The translations under genes were made by a program, and so were the position numbers. This document shows, piece by piece, positions 9,331 to 18,856 of a DNA stretch of 64,000 bases (position 1 is its first letter; each line of letters opens with the position of its first letter). The stretch spans positions 1-64,000 of the forward strand of contig NZ_PPXC01000001.1 in NCBI RefSeq assembly GCF_002909445.1, written 5' to 3'. The notes beneath the pieces are model-generated. The model was not told the DNA's origin. It made no database searches and saw only the letters and a program-made list of their open reading frames with translations. Origin of the DNA: Arthrobacter glacialis. GTDB taxonomy: Bacteria; Actinomycetota; Actinomycetes; Actinomycetales; Micrococcaceae.

Positions 9331-9362
9331 AAAAAAGCCCCGGCGTGGGCCGGGGCTTTTTT
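9331..9362 (-). terminator. Bidirectional terminator after the mannosidase operon
   Basis: A perfect 14-bp stem (9331-9344 with 9349-9362) with a 4-base loop, flanked by A6 on one side and T6 on the other. It sits 14 bp beyond the stop of the GH5-like gene and ends that minus-strand operon. It also insulates the acyl-CoA dehydrogenase gene downstream. Confidence 0.9.
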
Positions 9363-9376
9363 GAATCGGTCAAATA

Positions 9377-10639
9377 CTAGTTGCGCACGTCGGTGATGCC
9401 GCGGGCGGCGAGGTATCCGGCGTCGGACGTCTTGGAAGAACGGACCAAGGCAGGCTTCTGCCCGGCCGCAGCCAGTTCCAGCCAGGCTTTGAACAACTCT
9501 CCGGAGGGATCGGCCACCGAGCGGCCAACGCCCGTTGCTTCGTTGCCCGGATCAAAGGACTGGGCCGTGCTGCGTTGGCGGACCGGAGTGGGATTGGCCT
9601 TCTCGGCGGCGATCAGTTCGGCCAGGCGCAGCCCGGCTGGCTTGGGGCGGCGGTCCGAATCCAGCAGACCCAGGGTGTATTCCAGTTCCGGGAAGTCCGC
9701 CAGCTTGCGGCTGACATCGTGCGAGCACCACCAGGTGACGCCCCAGAGATTCGGCGTGTCCAGCACGGGACGCAGGCTCTGCTCGAGGAAGTCGGCCGCG
9801 CCGTCGAACGGAACGGCAGGGTATGGGGCGCCAATTTCCTGCAGCCAGATGGGCCGGGCGGGGTCGTTGGAGTAAGCATCCGCCAGCTGGATCAGGTAGT
9901 CGGCAAACAGTGTCCGGGCCGGGTGGCCCTGCGGGAAGAGGTGCGCCACGGCCACGAAGACCCAGGAGTGCACCGTGGTGGCATCGCCCAGGGTTGCTGC
10001 GTGCGCCGGCGTGACGGGGCAGCTGTCCACAAACCAGGCGTTGTCATCAAAACTGTGCTGGTGCATGCCCGTGGGCCAGGCCTTGCGGGCCGCAGCAAGC
10101 AGGGTGTTGAACCATTCCCGCATTTCATCCGGGGAGGTGACCTGCTGGTCCGGGTGCCGTTCCACCGCGAACTGGTTGGTCTCATTGCCCACAGTAATGC
10201 CCAGCACGTTGGGACGGGAAGTGACCTCGGCGGCCAGGGCTGTGATGAGCGCAGCCTCCGCCTCAACCACTTCCGGGTCCGTGTAAATGTTGCGGCGGTG
10301 CCAGCTGGTCACCCAGGCCGGCAGGAAGTCAAAGCTGGAGAGGTGCCCCTGCAAACCGTCCACCGAGACGTCAAGGCCGAACTCGCCGGCGGCGTCTACC
10401 ACCCGGCCCACATCGGCAATGCCGGCGGGCCGGATCAGGGCGCGGTTGGGCTGGAGCAGTGGCCACAGCGGGAAGATGCGCACGTGGTCCAGACCCAGGG
10501 CGGCAATCGACTCAAAGTCAGCCCGCACCGCGTCCACGTCAAAGTCCTGCCAGGAGTGGAACCAGCCCTCACTGGGAGTGTAGTTCACGCCCCATCGCAA
10601 GGGATTCGGGCGGCCCGCAGCGGGGGAGGGGAGGTTCAT
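9377..10639 (-). CDS. Glycoside hydrolase family 5 (subfamily 18-like) protein
   Basis: A 420-residue cytoplasmic TIM-barrel glycosidase. The N-terminal LRWGVNYTPSEGWFHSWQDFD and GLDHVRIFPLWPLLQPN match GH5_18-type proteins. Two glutamates sit in the expected places: GITVGNETNQF (acid/base Glu of the NE motif) and PIWLQEIGAPYP (nucleophile Glu of QEIG). No signal peptide is present, so it works on imported oligosaccharides. It is the second gene of a two-gene operon; its ATG overlaps the GH38 stop by 4 bp. The context points to beta- or alpha-mannosides from N-glycans or mannan; the exact linkage is an inference. Confidence 0.8.
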   Translation of the reverse strand: MNLPSPAAGRPNPLRWGVNYTPSEGWFHSWQDFDVDAVRADFESIAALGLDHVRIFPLWPLLQPNRALIRPAGIADVGRVVDAAGEFGLDVSVDGLQGHLSSFDFLPAWVTSWHRRNIYTDPEVVEAEAALITALAAEVTSRPNVLGITVGNETNQFAVERHPDQQVTSPDEMREWFNTLLAAARKAWPTGMHQHSFDDNAWFVDSCPVTPAHAATLGDATTVHSWVFVAVAHLFPQGHPARTLFADYLIQLADAYSNDPARPIWLQEIGAPYPAVPFDGAADFLEQSLRPVLDTPNLWGVTWWCSHDVSRKLADFPELEYTLGLLDSDRRPKPAGLRLAELIAAEKANPTPVRQRSTAQSFDPGNEATGVGRSVADPSGELFKAWLELAAAGQKPALVRSSKTSDAGYLAARGITDVRN

Positions 10640-13600
10640 TTATTGCCTTTCCGCAAACGCAGAGTCAGGATTTGGAAGGGACGCAAGGCCAGGTGAATCG
10701 TGGATGTGCCGTCGTCCGCCGCGGAAACCGTGAGTGAACCGGCGTCGTACGGCCGTTCAAGGAGGTTGTTTTCCGCCACGGCAGCCACGGGGAAGGATGC
10801 GCTCAGCGTCACCGACGCCCGGGCGCCAAGCGGCTCGTACAGGCGCACAATCACATCGCCACTGCGGTCATCTGCCAGCTTCACGGCCTCAATCAGGGCT
10901 GCCTGCGAGTCCGTGCTGACGAGGGGCTCGACGGCGGCGCCATCGGCTGGAACACCGCGCCACGGCAGGTTCAGCGCATAGCCGGCAGCCACAGCGTCCT
11001 GTACCTCGGCGCCCACCACGAGCCCGTAACTAAAGGAATGCTGGCCCTGGTCAGTCTCCGGATCGGGGAAACGCGGCCCACGCAGCAATGAAAGCCGCAC
11101 CGTGGTGAAACTGGACCCGTTGCGCCCGGGGTGGCGGGAAACGTCGTGCCCGTAGGTGGAATCGTTGATGACGGCCGCGCCAAAACCGGGCTCGCCCACA
11201 TGGACCCAGCGGTGTGCGCACACCTCAAAACGGGCGTTGTCCCACGAGGTGTTCTCATGCGTGGCGCGCTGAATGTGCCCGTACTGCGTCTCGAAGCGGG
11301 CGTGGTCGGCGTGCACGTCGAGCGGGAAGGCTGCCTTCAGCAGTGTCTCCTGCTCGTGCCAATCGACGTCGGTGTAGACCGTGATGACCTTGGAATCCGG
11401 TGAGATGCGCACACGCTGGCTGATGTGCGACTTCCGAAAACTGCGCTTGATGGTGATCTCGGGCTGGTTGCCCAGCATCGTGACCTCCATCGAATCCAGT
11501 TCTCGAATGTCCGTGACGGTGTTTTTGTAAAACTCGTCAATGTCCCAGGCGTCCCACATGTTGGGGAAATCCGTGTGCAGCTGCAACAGGTTGGCGCCCT
11601 GCCCGGCCGGCACCAATTCGCGGTTTGCGGCCACGTCCAGGATCGAGCTGATGACGCCGTCCGCGCCGAAGCGGACGGTGATGAGCCCGTTGTGTACGAC
11701 GACGTCACTCCCGTCGCGCTCCACCGCCACCTTCGTTGTGGGTTGCCCCGCGACACCTGCGCTGAGTGGGGCAACGCCGCCGCGCGGGTAGGGGGAAGCG
11801 TTGAAGAGCGTGGTGTTCGCGAAATCCCGCTCCGAGGTCTCGACACGGGGCCACGGCCGCGAGGGGTCCCCGGCCGAGCTTGCGAGGGTGGGGAGCGGCT
11901 GGGGATCGACAAACGGCGCCAGCGCAAGCAGCGCCGGGCTGATGATCTCTTCGAGATCGCTGGCAATCCGGGCATAGCTTTCGGCAGCTTCGCGGTGCAC
12001 CCAGGCGATGGAGGAGCCGGGCAGTATGTCGTGGAACTGGTTCAGCAGCACCAGCTTCCAGATCCGGTCGAGCTCCTCGTACGGGTAGTCGATGAGTCCG
12101 CGCATGGCCGCCGTTGCGCTCCATAGCTCGGCCTCACGCAGCAGGTGTTCGCTGCGGCGGTTCCCCTGTTTCGTCAAGGCCTGGGAGGTGTAGGTGCCGC
12201 GGTGCAGCTCAAGGTACAGCTCGCCCTTCCATACCGGCGCGTTGGGGTATTCGGCCTGCGCGGCGGTGAAAAACTCGGCCGGCGAAGCGATGGTGACCCG
12301 GGGTGAGCCTTCCAGGTTTTTGGTGCGCCTCGCCCGAGCCAGCATTTCACGCGTGGGCCCGCCTCCGCCGTCGCCCCAGCCAAACGGGACCAGGGAGTTC
12401 TTCGCGGCGCCCTTGTCTCGGAAGTTGTTCACAGCGTGCGCCAGTTCAGCGCCGGACAGCTGGGAGTTGTACGTGTCGACGGGCGGGAAATGTGTGAACA
12501 CGCGGGTGCCGTCGATGCCCTCCCAGTTAAAGGTGTGGTGTGGGAACTTGTTGACGGTGTTCCAGGAAATCTTTTGTGTCAGGAACCACTGGGCGCCTGC
12601 CTGCTTCACAATCTGTGGCAGCGCTGCAGAGTAGCCAAAGGAGTCCGGCAGCCACACCTCCTGGCACTCGATGCCGAAGTTCTCTTGGAAGAAGCTCTGG
12701 CCGTAGCTGAACTGGCGGGCCATGGCCTCCGAACCCACCATGTTGGTGTCCGATTCCACCCACATGCCGCCCACCGGGATAAAGCGTCCCTGTGCCACGG
12801 CGTCTTTGACCTTGGCGAACACCTCCGGCCGGTGCTCCTTGAGCCATTCGTACTGCTGGGCGGAGGACATGGCGAATTGCAGCTCGGGATACTCGGAGAG
12901 CAGGTTCACCACATTGGAGGCCGTGCGGGCCACTTTGCGCACCGTCTCACGCACAGGCCACAGCCACGCCGAGTCAATGTGTGCGTGCCCAATGGCCGTG
13001 ATCTGGTGGGCGCTGGCATTGGCCGGTTGGGCCAAGACCTCGGCCAGCTGGGCGCGGGCCGCGGCAGCTGTGCCGGGTATGTCTGAGAGGGAAACGGCGT
13101 CGAGCGCGCGTTCCAGCGCATACAAGATGTCCCAGCGGCGCGGGTTGCCCAGATCCAGCTCGGTGGCCAGCTGGTCCAGCACCTCGAGGTCTTGTGCCAG
13201 CTCCCACACTTCGGAGTTGAAAATGTTGATGTCCGCCCGGGCCATGGTGTAGCGCGGGGCGCTCCCGGCGGTGAATTTTTCCCCCAGCGCAGTGGGGATG
13301 AAGGGGTTGTCGGTGAAGACGAAGGGGTTCGCGGCGGCCTCAACGAAGAGGTCAATGGGTTCCCCGCCCTGCGCCGCCGATGACACCGGGAGCCAGGTGT
13401 TCAGCGGGTTCAGCGCCTTGATGGTGGTGCCGTCCGGGCGGTAGGCCAAACCTTCGGCCTGAAATCCTGGCCAGGACTGGCTGAAGCCCAGATCCACCAC
13501 AAGCTCCACCTGGTGGCCGCGCGCCTGCGGGGGCACCGTGCCGGTGACATGGATCCAGCTGGTGCCCCACGCCGGACCCCACTGCTGGCCCACTGCGAAA

Positions 13601-13794
13601 GGCTGGTAGTCCACTTCGCCGGAAACGCCGGAGTGGGGCAGGGCAAGTGCGGGATCGACTGGTTCGCCCTGGCCACCTTCCACATGCCACGCCGTCAGCT
13701 CCAAGGGGGCGACCGGGGTATGGATGGCCGGGAGGATGCGTTCGGTGAGGACTCGCTTGAGCCGGTTTTGGATCAGGCCGTGTTTGTCATGCAT
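10636..13794 (-). CDS. Alpha-mannosidase, glycoside hydrolase family 38
   Basis: A 1052-residue zinc-dependent GH38 alpha-mannosidase. ITAIGHAHIDSAWLWPVRET carries the His-x-Asp zinc ligands, GGMWVESDTNMVGSEA contains the nucleophile Asp (VESD), and LLNQFHDILPGSS supplies the later His-Asp motif. The central helical domain and the C-terminal beta-sandwich (Glyco_hydro_38C) are complete and length is normal. There is no signal peptide, so it trims mannose from oligosaccharides inside the cell. It heads the operon with the GH5-like gene and is divergent from the GH125 gene across 111 bp, which should contain both promoters. No sugar transporter or LacI regulator adjoins it. Confidence 0.93.
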   Translation of the reverse strand: MHDKHGLIQNRLKRVLTERILPAIHTPVAPLELTAWHVEGGQGEPVDPALALPHSGVSGEVDYQPFAVGQQWGPAWGTSWIHVTGTVPPQARGHQVELVVDLGFSQSWPGFQAEGLAYRPDGTTIKALNPLNTWLPVSSAAQGGEPIDLFVEAAANPFVFTDNPFIPTALGEKFTAGSAPRYTMARADINIFNSEVWELAQDLEVLDQLATELDLGNPRRWDILYALERALDAVSLSDIPGTAAAARAQLAEVLAQPANASAHQITAIGHAHIDSAWLWPVRETVRKVARTASNVVNLLSEYPELQFAMSSAQQYEWLKEHRPEVFAKVKDAVAQGRFIPVGGMWVESDTNMVGSEAMARQFSYGQSFFQENFGIECQEVWLPDSFGYSAALPQIVKQAGAQWFLTQKISWNTVNKFPHHTFNWEGIDGTRVFTHFPPVDTYNSQLSGAELAHAVNNFRDKGAAKNSLVPFGWGDGGGGPTREMLARARRTKNLEGSPRVTIASPAEFFTAAQAEYPNAPVWKGELYLELHRGTYTSQALTKQGNRRSEHLLREAELWSATAAMRGLIDYPYEELDRIWKLVLLNQFHDILPGSSIAWVHREAAESYARIASDLEEIISPALLALAPFVDPQPLPTLASSAGDPSRPWPRVETSERDFANTTLFNASPYPRGGVAPLSAGVAGQPTTKVAVERDGSDVVVHNGLITVRFGADGVISSILDVAANRELVPAGQGANLLQLHTDFPNMWDAWDIDEFYKNTVTDIRELDSMEVTMLGNQPEITIKRSFRKSHISQRVRISPDSKVITVYTDVDWHEQETLLKAAFPLDVHADHARFETQYGHIQRATHENTSWDNARFEVCAHRWVHVGEPGFGAAVINDSTYGHDVSRHPGRNGSSFTTVRLSLLRGPRFPDPETDQGQHSFSYGLVVGAEVQDAVAAGYALNLPWRGVPADGAAVEPLVSTDSQAALIEAVKLADDRSGDVIVRLYEPLGARASVTLSASFPVAAVAENNLLERPYDAGSLTVSAADDGTSTIHLALRPFQILTLRLRKGNK

Positions 13795-13905
13795 GTGCGG
13801 ATACCTTCCAATAACGGGCAGCAGAGCGGCTGAAATGACAGTCTAGTGTGGCGAGTCTCTCCGGGCGCACATAAGCTGTTGTGTTCCATCAGCTAAGGAG
13901 AAAAC

Positions 13906-15237
13906 ATGGGCAATGAAGGCCCCGCGTCGAAAGAAATAGTGGCGGCATGGGACGGGCGGGAGTTCCTCAAGGGGCCCTTGCTCGAGTGTGCCGAGCTGAT
14001 AGAAACCATCACCGGCGACCCTGAACTTGCCAGCATCTTCCACGAGGGCATGCGCAACACACTTGAGACCACTCTCAGCCGGGAAGCCGACGGCACCACC
14101 TTTGTCATCACCGGCGACATCCCCGCCATGTGGCTGCGCGACTCCAGCGCCCAAATGCTGCCGTTTCTGAGGTTTTTGGACTCCTCGGACGGCCCGGCGC
14201 TCTACGAGCTTCTAGCGGGCCTGAGCAAGCGCCAATTTCAGTATGTGGCCCAGGATTCCTACGCCAACGCCTTCAATCAGGAAGCCAACGGCGCCTCCTA
14301 CGACCCGGAAGACTGCTGCGATGATCCGTGGGTCTGGGAACGCAAATATGAAGTGGACTCCTTGGCGTTCCCCCTCTGGCTGGCCCACACCGTGTGGCGG
14401 CGCACCACGCGCACCGACGTCTTTGACGAAGCGGTCCACGGTGTCCTGCGCACCATTGTGAATCAGCTGCGGCTCGAACAAGACCATGAGAAGAACTCGC
14501 CGTACAGCTTTGTGCGCAACACTGATTTGCCCAGCGAAACGTTGCAGCGGGGTGGAAAGGGCCCAGCGCTGGGCATCACCGGCATGACCTGGGCCGGATT
14601 CCGTCCCAGCGACGACGCCTGCGTTTACAGCTTCAACGTGCCCGTAAACCTGTTCGCCGCCCAGGCGCTGCGGCAGCTGGCGGAGATAGCCGCCGAAATT
14701 TACGACGACGGCCAGCTCGCCTCAGACGCCGCCTCGCTGGCGGCGGAGATTGCCGCCGGAGTGGCGGAATTTGGCGTGATTCACCACCCCCTGCACGGGG
14801 ACATGTACGCCTACGAGGTGGACGGGCTGGGCAACACCTTGTTGATGGATGACGCCAACATGCCAAGCCTGCTCTCACTGCCCCTGACCGGAGGCATTGA
14901 CCAGGACGACCCGCTGTACCTGGCCACCCGGGCGTTTATTTTGAGCGGGGAAAACCCTTATTACTACCGGGGCTCGCACGCAGCCGGAATCGGCAGCCCC
15001 CACACGCCGTCGGGCTACATCTGGCCCATCGGATTGGCCGTGCAGGGGCTCACCACCCCGGAGAAAACCGAGAAGTTGCGGCTGCTGCAGCTGCTGCGTG
15101 ACACAACAGGCGGCACGGGCGCCATGCACGAGGGATTCGATGTGGACAATCCCGCACGGTTCACCCGGCCCTGGTTCTCGTGGGCCAACTCCATGTTTGC
15201 CGAATTGCTGCTGGACTATTGTGACCTTGGCAATTGA
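13906..15237 (+). CDS. Glycoside hydrolase family 125, exo-alpha-1,6-mannosidase
   Basis: A 443-residue (alpha/alpha)6-barrel enzyme of GH125 (formerly DUF1237), metal-independent exo-alpha-1,6-mannosidases. GDIPAMWLRDSSAQMLPFLRF near residues 66-86, DSYANAFNQEANG, WERKYEVDSLAFPLWLA and GMTWAGFRPSDDAC are the family blocks. AAGGAG lies just before the ATG. There is no secretion signal. It is divergent from the GH38/GH5 operon; bacterial GH125 and GH38 enzymes together dismantle high-mannose N-glycan cores, so the three genes read as one catabolic locus. Confidence 0.92.
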   Translation: MGNEGPASKEIVAAWDGREFLKGPLLECAELIETITGDPELASIFHEGMRNTLETTLSREADGTTFVITGDIPAMWLRDSSAQMLPFLRFLDSSDGPALYELLAGLSKRQFQYVAQDSYANAFNQEANGASYDPEDCCDDPWVWERKYEVDSLAFPLWLAHTVWRRTTRTDVFDEAVHGVLRTIVNQLRLEQDHEKNSPYSFVRNTDLPSETLQRGGKGPALGITGMTWAGFRPSDDACVYSFNVPVNLFAAQALRQLAEIAAEIYDDGQLASDAASLAAEIAAGVAEFGVIHHPLHGDMYAYEVDGLGNTLLMDDANMPSLLSLPLTGGIDQDDPLYLATRAFILSGENPYYYRGSHAAGIGSPHTPSGYIWPIGLAVQGLTTPEKTEKLRLLQLLRDTTGGTGAMHEGFDVDNPARFTRPWFSWANSMFAELLLDYCDLGN

Positions 15238-15300
15238 AACCAACGCGTCCGCAGCGATGGCTTTGTGCATTGCGGGACGCACATTCTCTAGAGTGGGTTC

Positions 15301-16434
15301 ATGACGTCATTAGAGCAGTCGACCACCACTGCGTCCCACGGACTTGCCAGCGAACAATTTGCCCCCGTCCGGGAGCTTTTTGATTCCATGCTCAGTGCCG
15401 ATCCCGGCTACAGTGCGCAGCTGTCCGTCTACCTCAATGGGAGCCAGGTGGTTGGCCTGGTGGGCGGCCCCGACTCCGCGGCTGATTCGATCACTGGCGT
15501 CTTTTCCTGTTCCAAGGGCGTTGCCGCGCTCGCCTTCAGCCTGCTGGTTCAAGACGGCCTGATCAATCTGGACGCCACGGTGGCCACATACTGGCCCGAG
15601 TTCGCCCGCAACGGCAAGGCGACCATCACAGTGCGCCAGCTTTTGTCACACCAAGCGGGACTGGTGGGTGTGCAGGGCGGCTTCGCCATGGAGGAGTACA
15701 ACGATTTGCCGGCCGTGGCGGACCGGCTGGCCGCGCTGGCGCCCATGTGGCGCCCCGGCAGCGGCATCTTTGGCTACCACGCGCTCACCATGGGCGTTTT
15801 CCTGGAGGAACTGTGCCGCCGCGTCACCGGCGAACGCCTGCAGGATGTGTACAACCGCCGTATCCGTGAGCCCTATGCGGCCAGCATGTTCCTTGGCGTG
15901 CCGGAGTCCGAAGAGTCGCGGTTCCGTCCCGTGCTGTTCACGCAGGAACCAGGCCCGGCATTCTTTGACCCGCATTCCATGGCAGGGGTGTCCGGCAACG
16001 TTCAAGCCGGCAACTTGCTGGGCATGCCCAATCTCCGCAGTATTCGCGCCGAAGGCAGCACCAGTGGTGCCGGCGTGGGCTCCGCCGACGGGCTGGCCCG
16101 TGTGTATGCCGGCGCCATCACAGGGATCGACGGCCTGCCCGCGTACCTCACACCGGAGACTGTTGCCCTCATGAGCCAGGAACAGGTGTGGGGCCTGGAC
16201 AGGGTCTTTTGCGACACCAGTGCCTTTGCCATTACCTTCATGAAATCCCACCCGCGCATGGACTTTGGCAGCGCGCAGGCCTTCGGACACGAGGGTGCCA
16301 ATGCCTCTCTGGGTTACGCGGATCCGCTGTATGGCGTTGGCTTCGGCTACGTTCCAGCCTGGAATGAGGAAGGGACAACGAGCGGGCGCGCCATGCAACT
16401 CAGCGCAGCCGTGCGCAAGGCCATCCTCGGCTAA
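15301..16434 (+). CDS. Serine hydrolase, class C beta-lactamase/esterase family
   Basis: A 377-residue beta-lactamase-fold hydrolase (PF00144). The nucleophile motif SCSK (Ser-x-x-Lys) occurs in GVFSCSKGVAALAF near residue 70. FGYHALT holds the Tyr position, and FGHEGANASLGYADP carries the third-box His-Glu-Gly. It has no signal peptide, which argues for an intracellular esterase or peptidase of the EstB/LACTB type instead of an antibiotic-degrading enzyme. It lies 63 bp after GH125 on the same strand; cotranscription is possible but unproven. Confidence 0.87.
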   Translation: MTSLEQSTTTASHGLASEQFAPVRELFDSMLSADPGYSAQLSVYLNGSQVVGLVGGPDSAADSITGVFSCSKGVAALAFSLLVQDGLINLDATVATYWPEFARNGKATITVRQLLSHQAGLVGVQGGFAMEEYNDLPAVADRLAALAPMWRPGSGIFGYHALTMGVFLEELCRRVTGERLQDVYNRRIREPYAASMFLGVPESEESRFRPVLFTQEPGPAFFDPHSMAGVSGNVQAGNLLGMPNLRSIRAEGSTSGAGVGSADGLARVYAGAITGIDGLPAYLTPETVALMSQEQVWGLDRVFCDTSAFAITFMKSHPRMDFGSAQAFGHEGANASLGYADPLYGVGFGYVPAWNEEGTTSGRAMQLSAAVRKAILG

Positions 16435-16483
16435 CCACCTCACAGATGTGCCGGTAGGCGCAATCTCAGGCTGCGGGGTCTGC

Positions 16484-17902
16484 TCACTTCAAATCAGCAA
16501 GGGCCTGGGCGATGGCCCGGTGGAACGTGGGGTAGGCGTAAATCATGGTTTTCAGTGTTGCCACCGGGATGCGGGCATGGACCGCCAGGACCAGCGCCGA
16601 AAGTACCTCCCCGCCATGCGGGCCCATGGAGGTGGCCCCCACCAAAACGCCCGTTTGGGTGTCCTCGATGACCTTAATGAAGCCTTGGTTGCCGGATTTG
16701 TGAATCCAACCTCGCGTGGACGCACTCACCTCAGTAAGCCCCACCCGGATGGACAGGCCCGCCTCCCGTGCCTGCTTTTCGCTGAGTCCGACGGCGCCAA
16801 TCTCAGGATCCGTAAACGTCACGCGAGGCACGGCATGGGATTCGGCGGAACCCCTGTCCGCCTGCTTTGCATGCTTGGCGAGGATGTGGCCGGACACAAT
16901 GTTGCCCTGATACATGGACATGTGGGTGAAGGCCCCGGCCCCAGCGGCGTCGCCAATCAGGTACAGCCCTTCGGCCAGTTGCAGGTGGGGGTCCACGCTG
17001 GGGGCCGTTTTGCCGTCCCACTCGATGCCTGCCCCGGACAGGTTCAGGGGAGCCAACGCCATGGTGCGCCCGGTGGCCACCAGGAACTTTTCGGCGCGGA
17101 GGCGCTTGACCTTTCCCGCGGAATCCGTGGCTTCAATGCGGAAACCACCCGCCGAGTGCCGCACGGCAGTGATGTTGGTGTTGTTCAGGATCTTGATGCC
17201 CTCGCTGTGGAACACCTCAGCCAGAAGTTTGGCTGCCTGGGGTTCCTCGCGCGAAAGCAGCCCCGGCCCACGAGCAACAACAGTTACCTTTGAGCCAAAG
17301 CGGGCAAAAGCCTGCGCCAGTTCCACTGCAATGGGCCCGGCACCCCAAACCACCAGCGAGGCGGGCGCCTCGGTGGCTTGAACAGCTTCCCGATTGGTCC
17401 AGAACGGTGTCCCGGACAAGCTGGGATCGGAGGGCAAGGCCGGATTCGTGCCCGGGTTGAGCACCACAGCCAGCCGTGCACGGAAGGTGCGCTCACCGCC
17501 GTCGGGCATTGATACCGTGACCTCACGGGGGCCAGCCAGCCGGCCGGTGCCGCGAATCAGGTGCCCGCCCTTGTCGGTGAAACGCTTGGCCGCGACGGCG
17601 TCGTCCCAATCATCGGTGGCCTCGGCACGGATGCGCTTGGCCACCACGGAAAAGTCGGCCGTGATCTGCGCCTGGCCGGCCAAGCCGGGAATGCGCAGTC
17701 CCTCAGCCACGGCATTGCCGGCCCGGATCATCATTTTGGAGGGGACGCAGCCATAGTAGGGGCACTCTCCGCCCACCAGGCCGGACTCCACGCCCACTAC
17801 TTTCAGTCCGGCGGCGGCCAGTTCCCCGGCCACCGACTCGCCGCCCGGGCCCATCCCCACGACAACAACATCAACAACCGCAGTTTTCTCAGTGGTGGCC
17901 AT
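16484..17902 (-). CDS. FAD-dependent pyridine nucleotide-disulfide oxidoreductase
   Basis: A 472-residue flavoprotein of the lipoamide dehydrogenase / mercuric reductase class. It shows VVGMGPGGESVAGELAAAG (FAD fold, residues about 14-32), the redox-active pair in GGECPYYGCVPSK, a second Rossmann motif VVWGAGPIAVELAQAFARFGS, YLIGDAAGAGAFTH, and a C-terminal dimerisation domain. The usual C-terminal His-x-x-x-x-Glu pair appears as YAYPTFHRAIAQAL, where the glutamate is replaced, so it may not be a true lipoamide dehydrogenase. It starts 9 bp after the OpuC-type binding-protein gene, inside the tail of the transporter operon. Confidence 0.85.
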   Translation of the reverse strand: MATTEKTAVVDVVVVGMGPGGESVAGELAAAGLKVVGVESGLVGGECPYYGCVPSKMMIRAGNAVAEGLRIPGLAGQAQITADFSVVAKRIRAEATDDWDDAVAAKRFTDKGGHLIRGTGRLAGPREVTVSMPDGGERTFRARLAVVLNPGTNPALPSDPSLSGTPFWTNREAVQATEAPASLVVWGAGPIAVELAQAFARFGSKVTVVARGPGLLSREEPQAAKLLAEVFHSEGIKILNNTNITAVRHSAGGFRIEATDSAGKVKRLRAEKFLVATGRTMALAPLNLSGAGIEWDGKTAPSVDPHLQLAEGLYLIGDAAGAGAFTHMSMYQGNIVSGHILAKHAKQADRGSAESHAVPRVTFTDPEIGAVGLSEKQAREAGLSIRVGLTEVSASTRGWIHKSGNQGFIKVIEDTQTGVLVGATSMGPHGGEVLSALVLAVHARIPVATLKTMIYAYPTFHRAIAQALADLK

Positions 17903-17911
17903 GACGGCTCC

Positions 17912-18856
17912 TTACTTGGTGATGCCCTTGTCCTTGAGCCACTGCGCAGCCGCGGCCTTGGGATCCATCTTTGAAGCGCCCTCAACCTGGGTGCGCAAGG
18001 CGATCAAATCCGCCGTTGTCAGCTGCTTGGAAACAGCGTCCAGAGCAGTCTTTGCCGCGTCATTGACCTTCTCAGTCTTGACCAGGGGGACAACCTGCTG
18101 GGCGCCGATTAGGCCCTTGGGGTCATCCAGCACAACCAGCTTGTTGGCCGTGATTTCCGGGGAAGTGGTGAAGATGTCAGCAATTTGAACTTCATTGTTC
18201 AGCAGTGCCTTAAGGTTCAAGGCTTCGGAACTGGCACTGAAGGGCACAAAGCTCTTCGGCACGCAGTCATAGAGCTTGGCCAGGCCGGGCAGGCCATAAG
18301 GGCGCGTTGAAAATTCCGACGGCGCGGCCAGGATCAGATCCTTGCACACCGGTGCCAGGTCCGCAATGGACTTGAGGTTGTACTTGGCGGCCGTCTCCGC
18401 CGTAACAACAATTGCATCCTTGTCCTCAGCCGAAGCGGCCGTCAAAATGCTCAAACCCGTGGGAAGTTTAGCGGGCAGGGCAGCCAAAATTCCCGCACCA
18501 TCAATGACAGTGTTGCTGGTGTCAAGGTAGCCCAGCAGATTGCCGGTGTATTCGGGGACCACATCGATGGAACCGTCTTGGAGAGCCGTCAAGTAGACCT
18601 CGCGGGCGCCGATGTTCAGCTTGGTGGTGGCCGTGACGCCCGCTGCGTTCAATGCGCCGGCATAGATCTCGGCAAGGATGGCGTTTTCGGGGAAGTTGGC
18701 TGAACCCACCACCACTGATCCGCCCGATCCGGCCGAGCCGCTGCTGGCCGCACCCAAGGGATTGCCGCCGCCGCAGGCTGTTACGGCAAAAGCAATGGAG
18801 AGACCAGCTGCCGCGCCCATGAGTGCGCGGCGGGTGGGCAAGGAATTCTTTGTCAT
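17912..18856 (-). CDS. Glycine betaine/choline-type ABC substrate-binding lipoprotein (OpuCC/ProX-like)
   Basis: A 314-residue exported lipoprotein. The N-terminus has a twin Arg (residues 9-10), a hydrophobic core and the lipobox VTAC with Cys28. The mature part begins VVVGSANFPENAILAEIYAGAL, the classic OpuAC start, and contains VPEYTGNLLGY and ASSEALNLKALLNNEVQIADIFTTSPEI, the ligand-binding blocks of osmoprotectant binding proteins. It overlaps the upstream permease by 4 bp and closes the four-gene transporter set. The likely substrates are glycine betaine, choline or carnitine. Confidence 0.88.
   Translation of the reverse strand: MTKNSLPTRRALMGAAAGLSIAFAVTACGGGNPLGAASSGSAGSGGSVVVGSANFPENAILAEIYAGALNAAGVTATTKLNIGAREVYLTALQDGSIDVVPEYTGNLLGYLDTSNTVIDGAGILAALPAKLPTGLSILTAASAEDKDAIVVTAETAAKYNLKSIADLAPVCKDLILAAPSEFSTRPYGLPGLAKLYDCVPKSFVPFSASSEALNLKALLNNEVQIADIFTTSPEITANKLVVLDDPKGLIGAQQVVPLVKTEKVNDAAKTALDAVSKQLTTADLIALRTQVEGASKMDPKAAAAQWLKDKGITK

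Noticed and set aside
9575-10696. 373-codon plus-strand frame opposite the GH5-like gene
   Set aside because: Antisense shadow with no recognisable domain.
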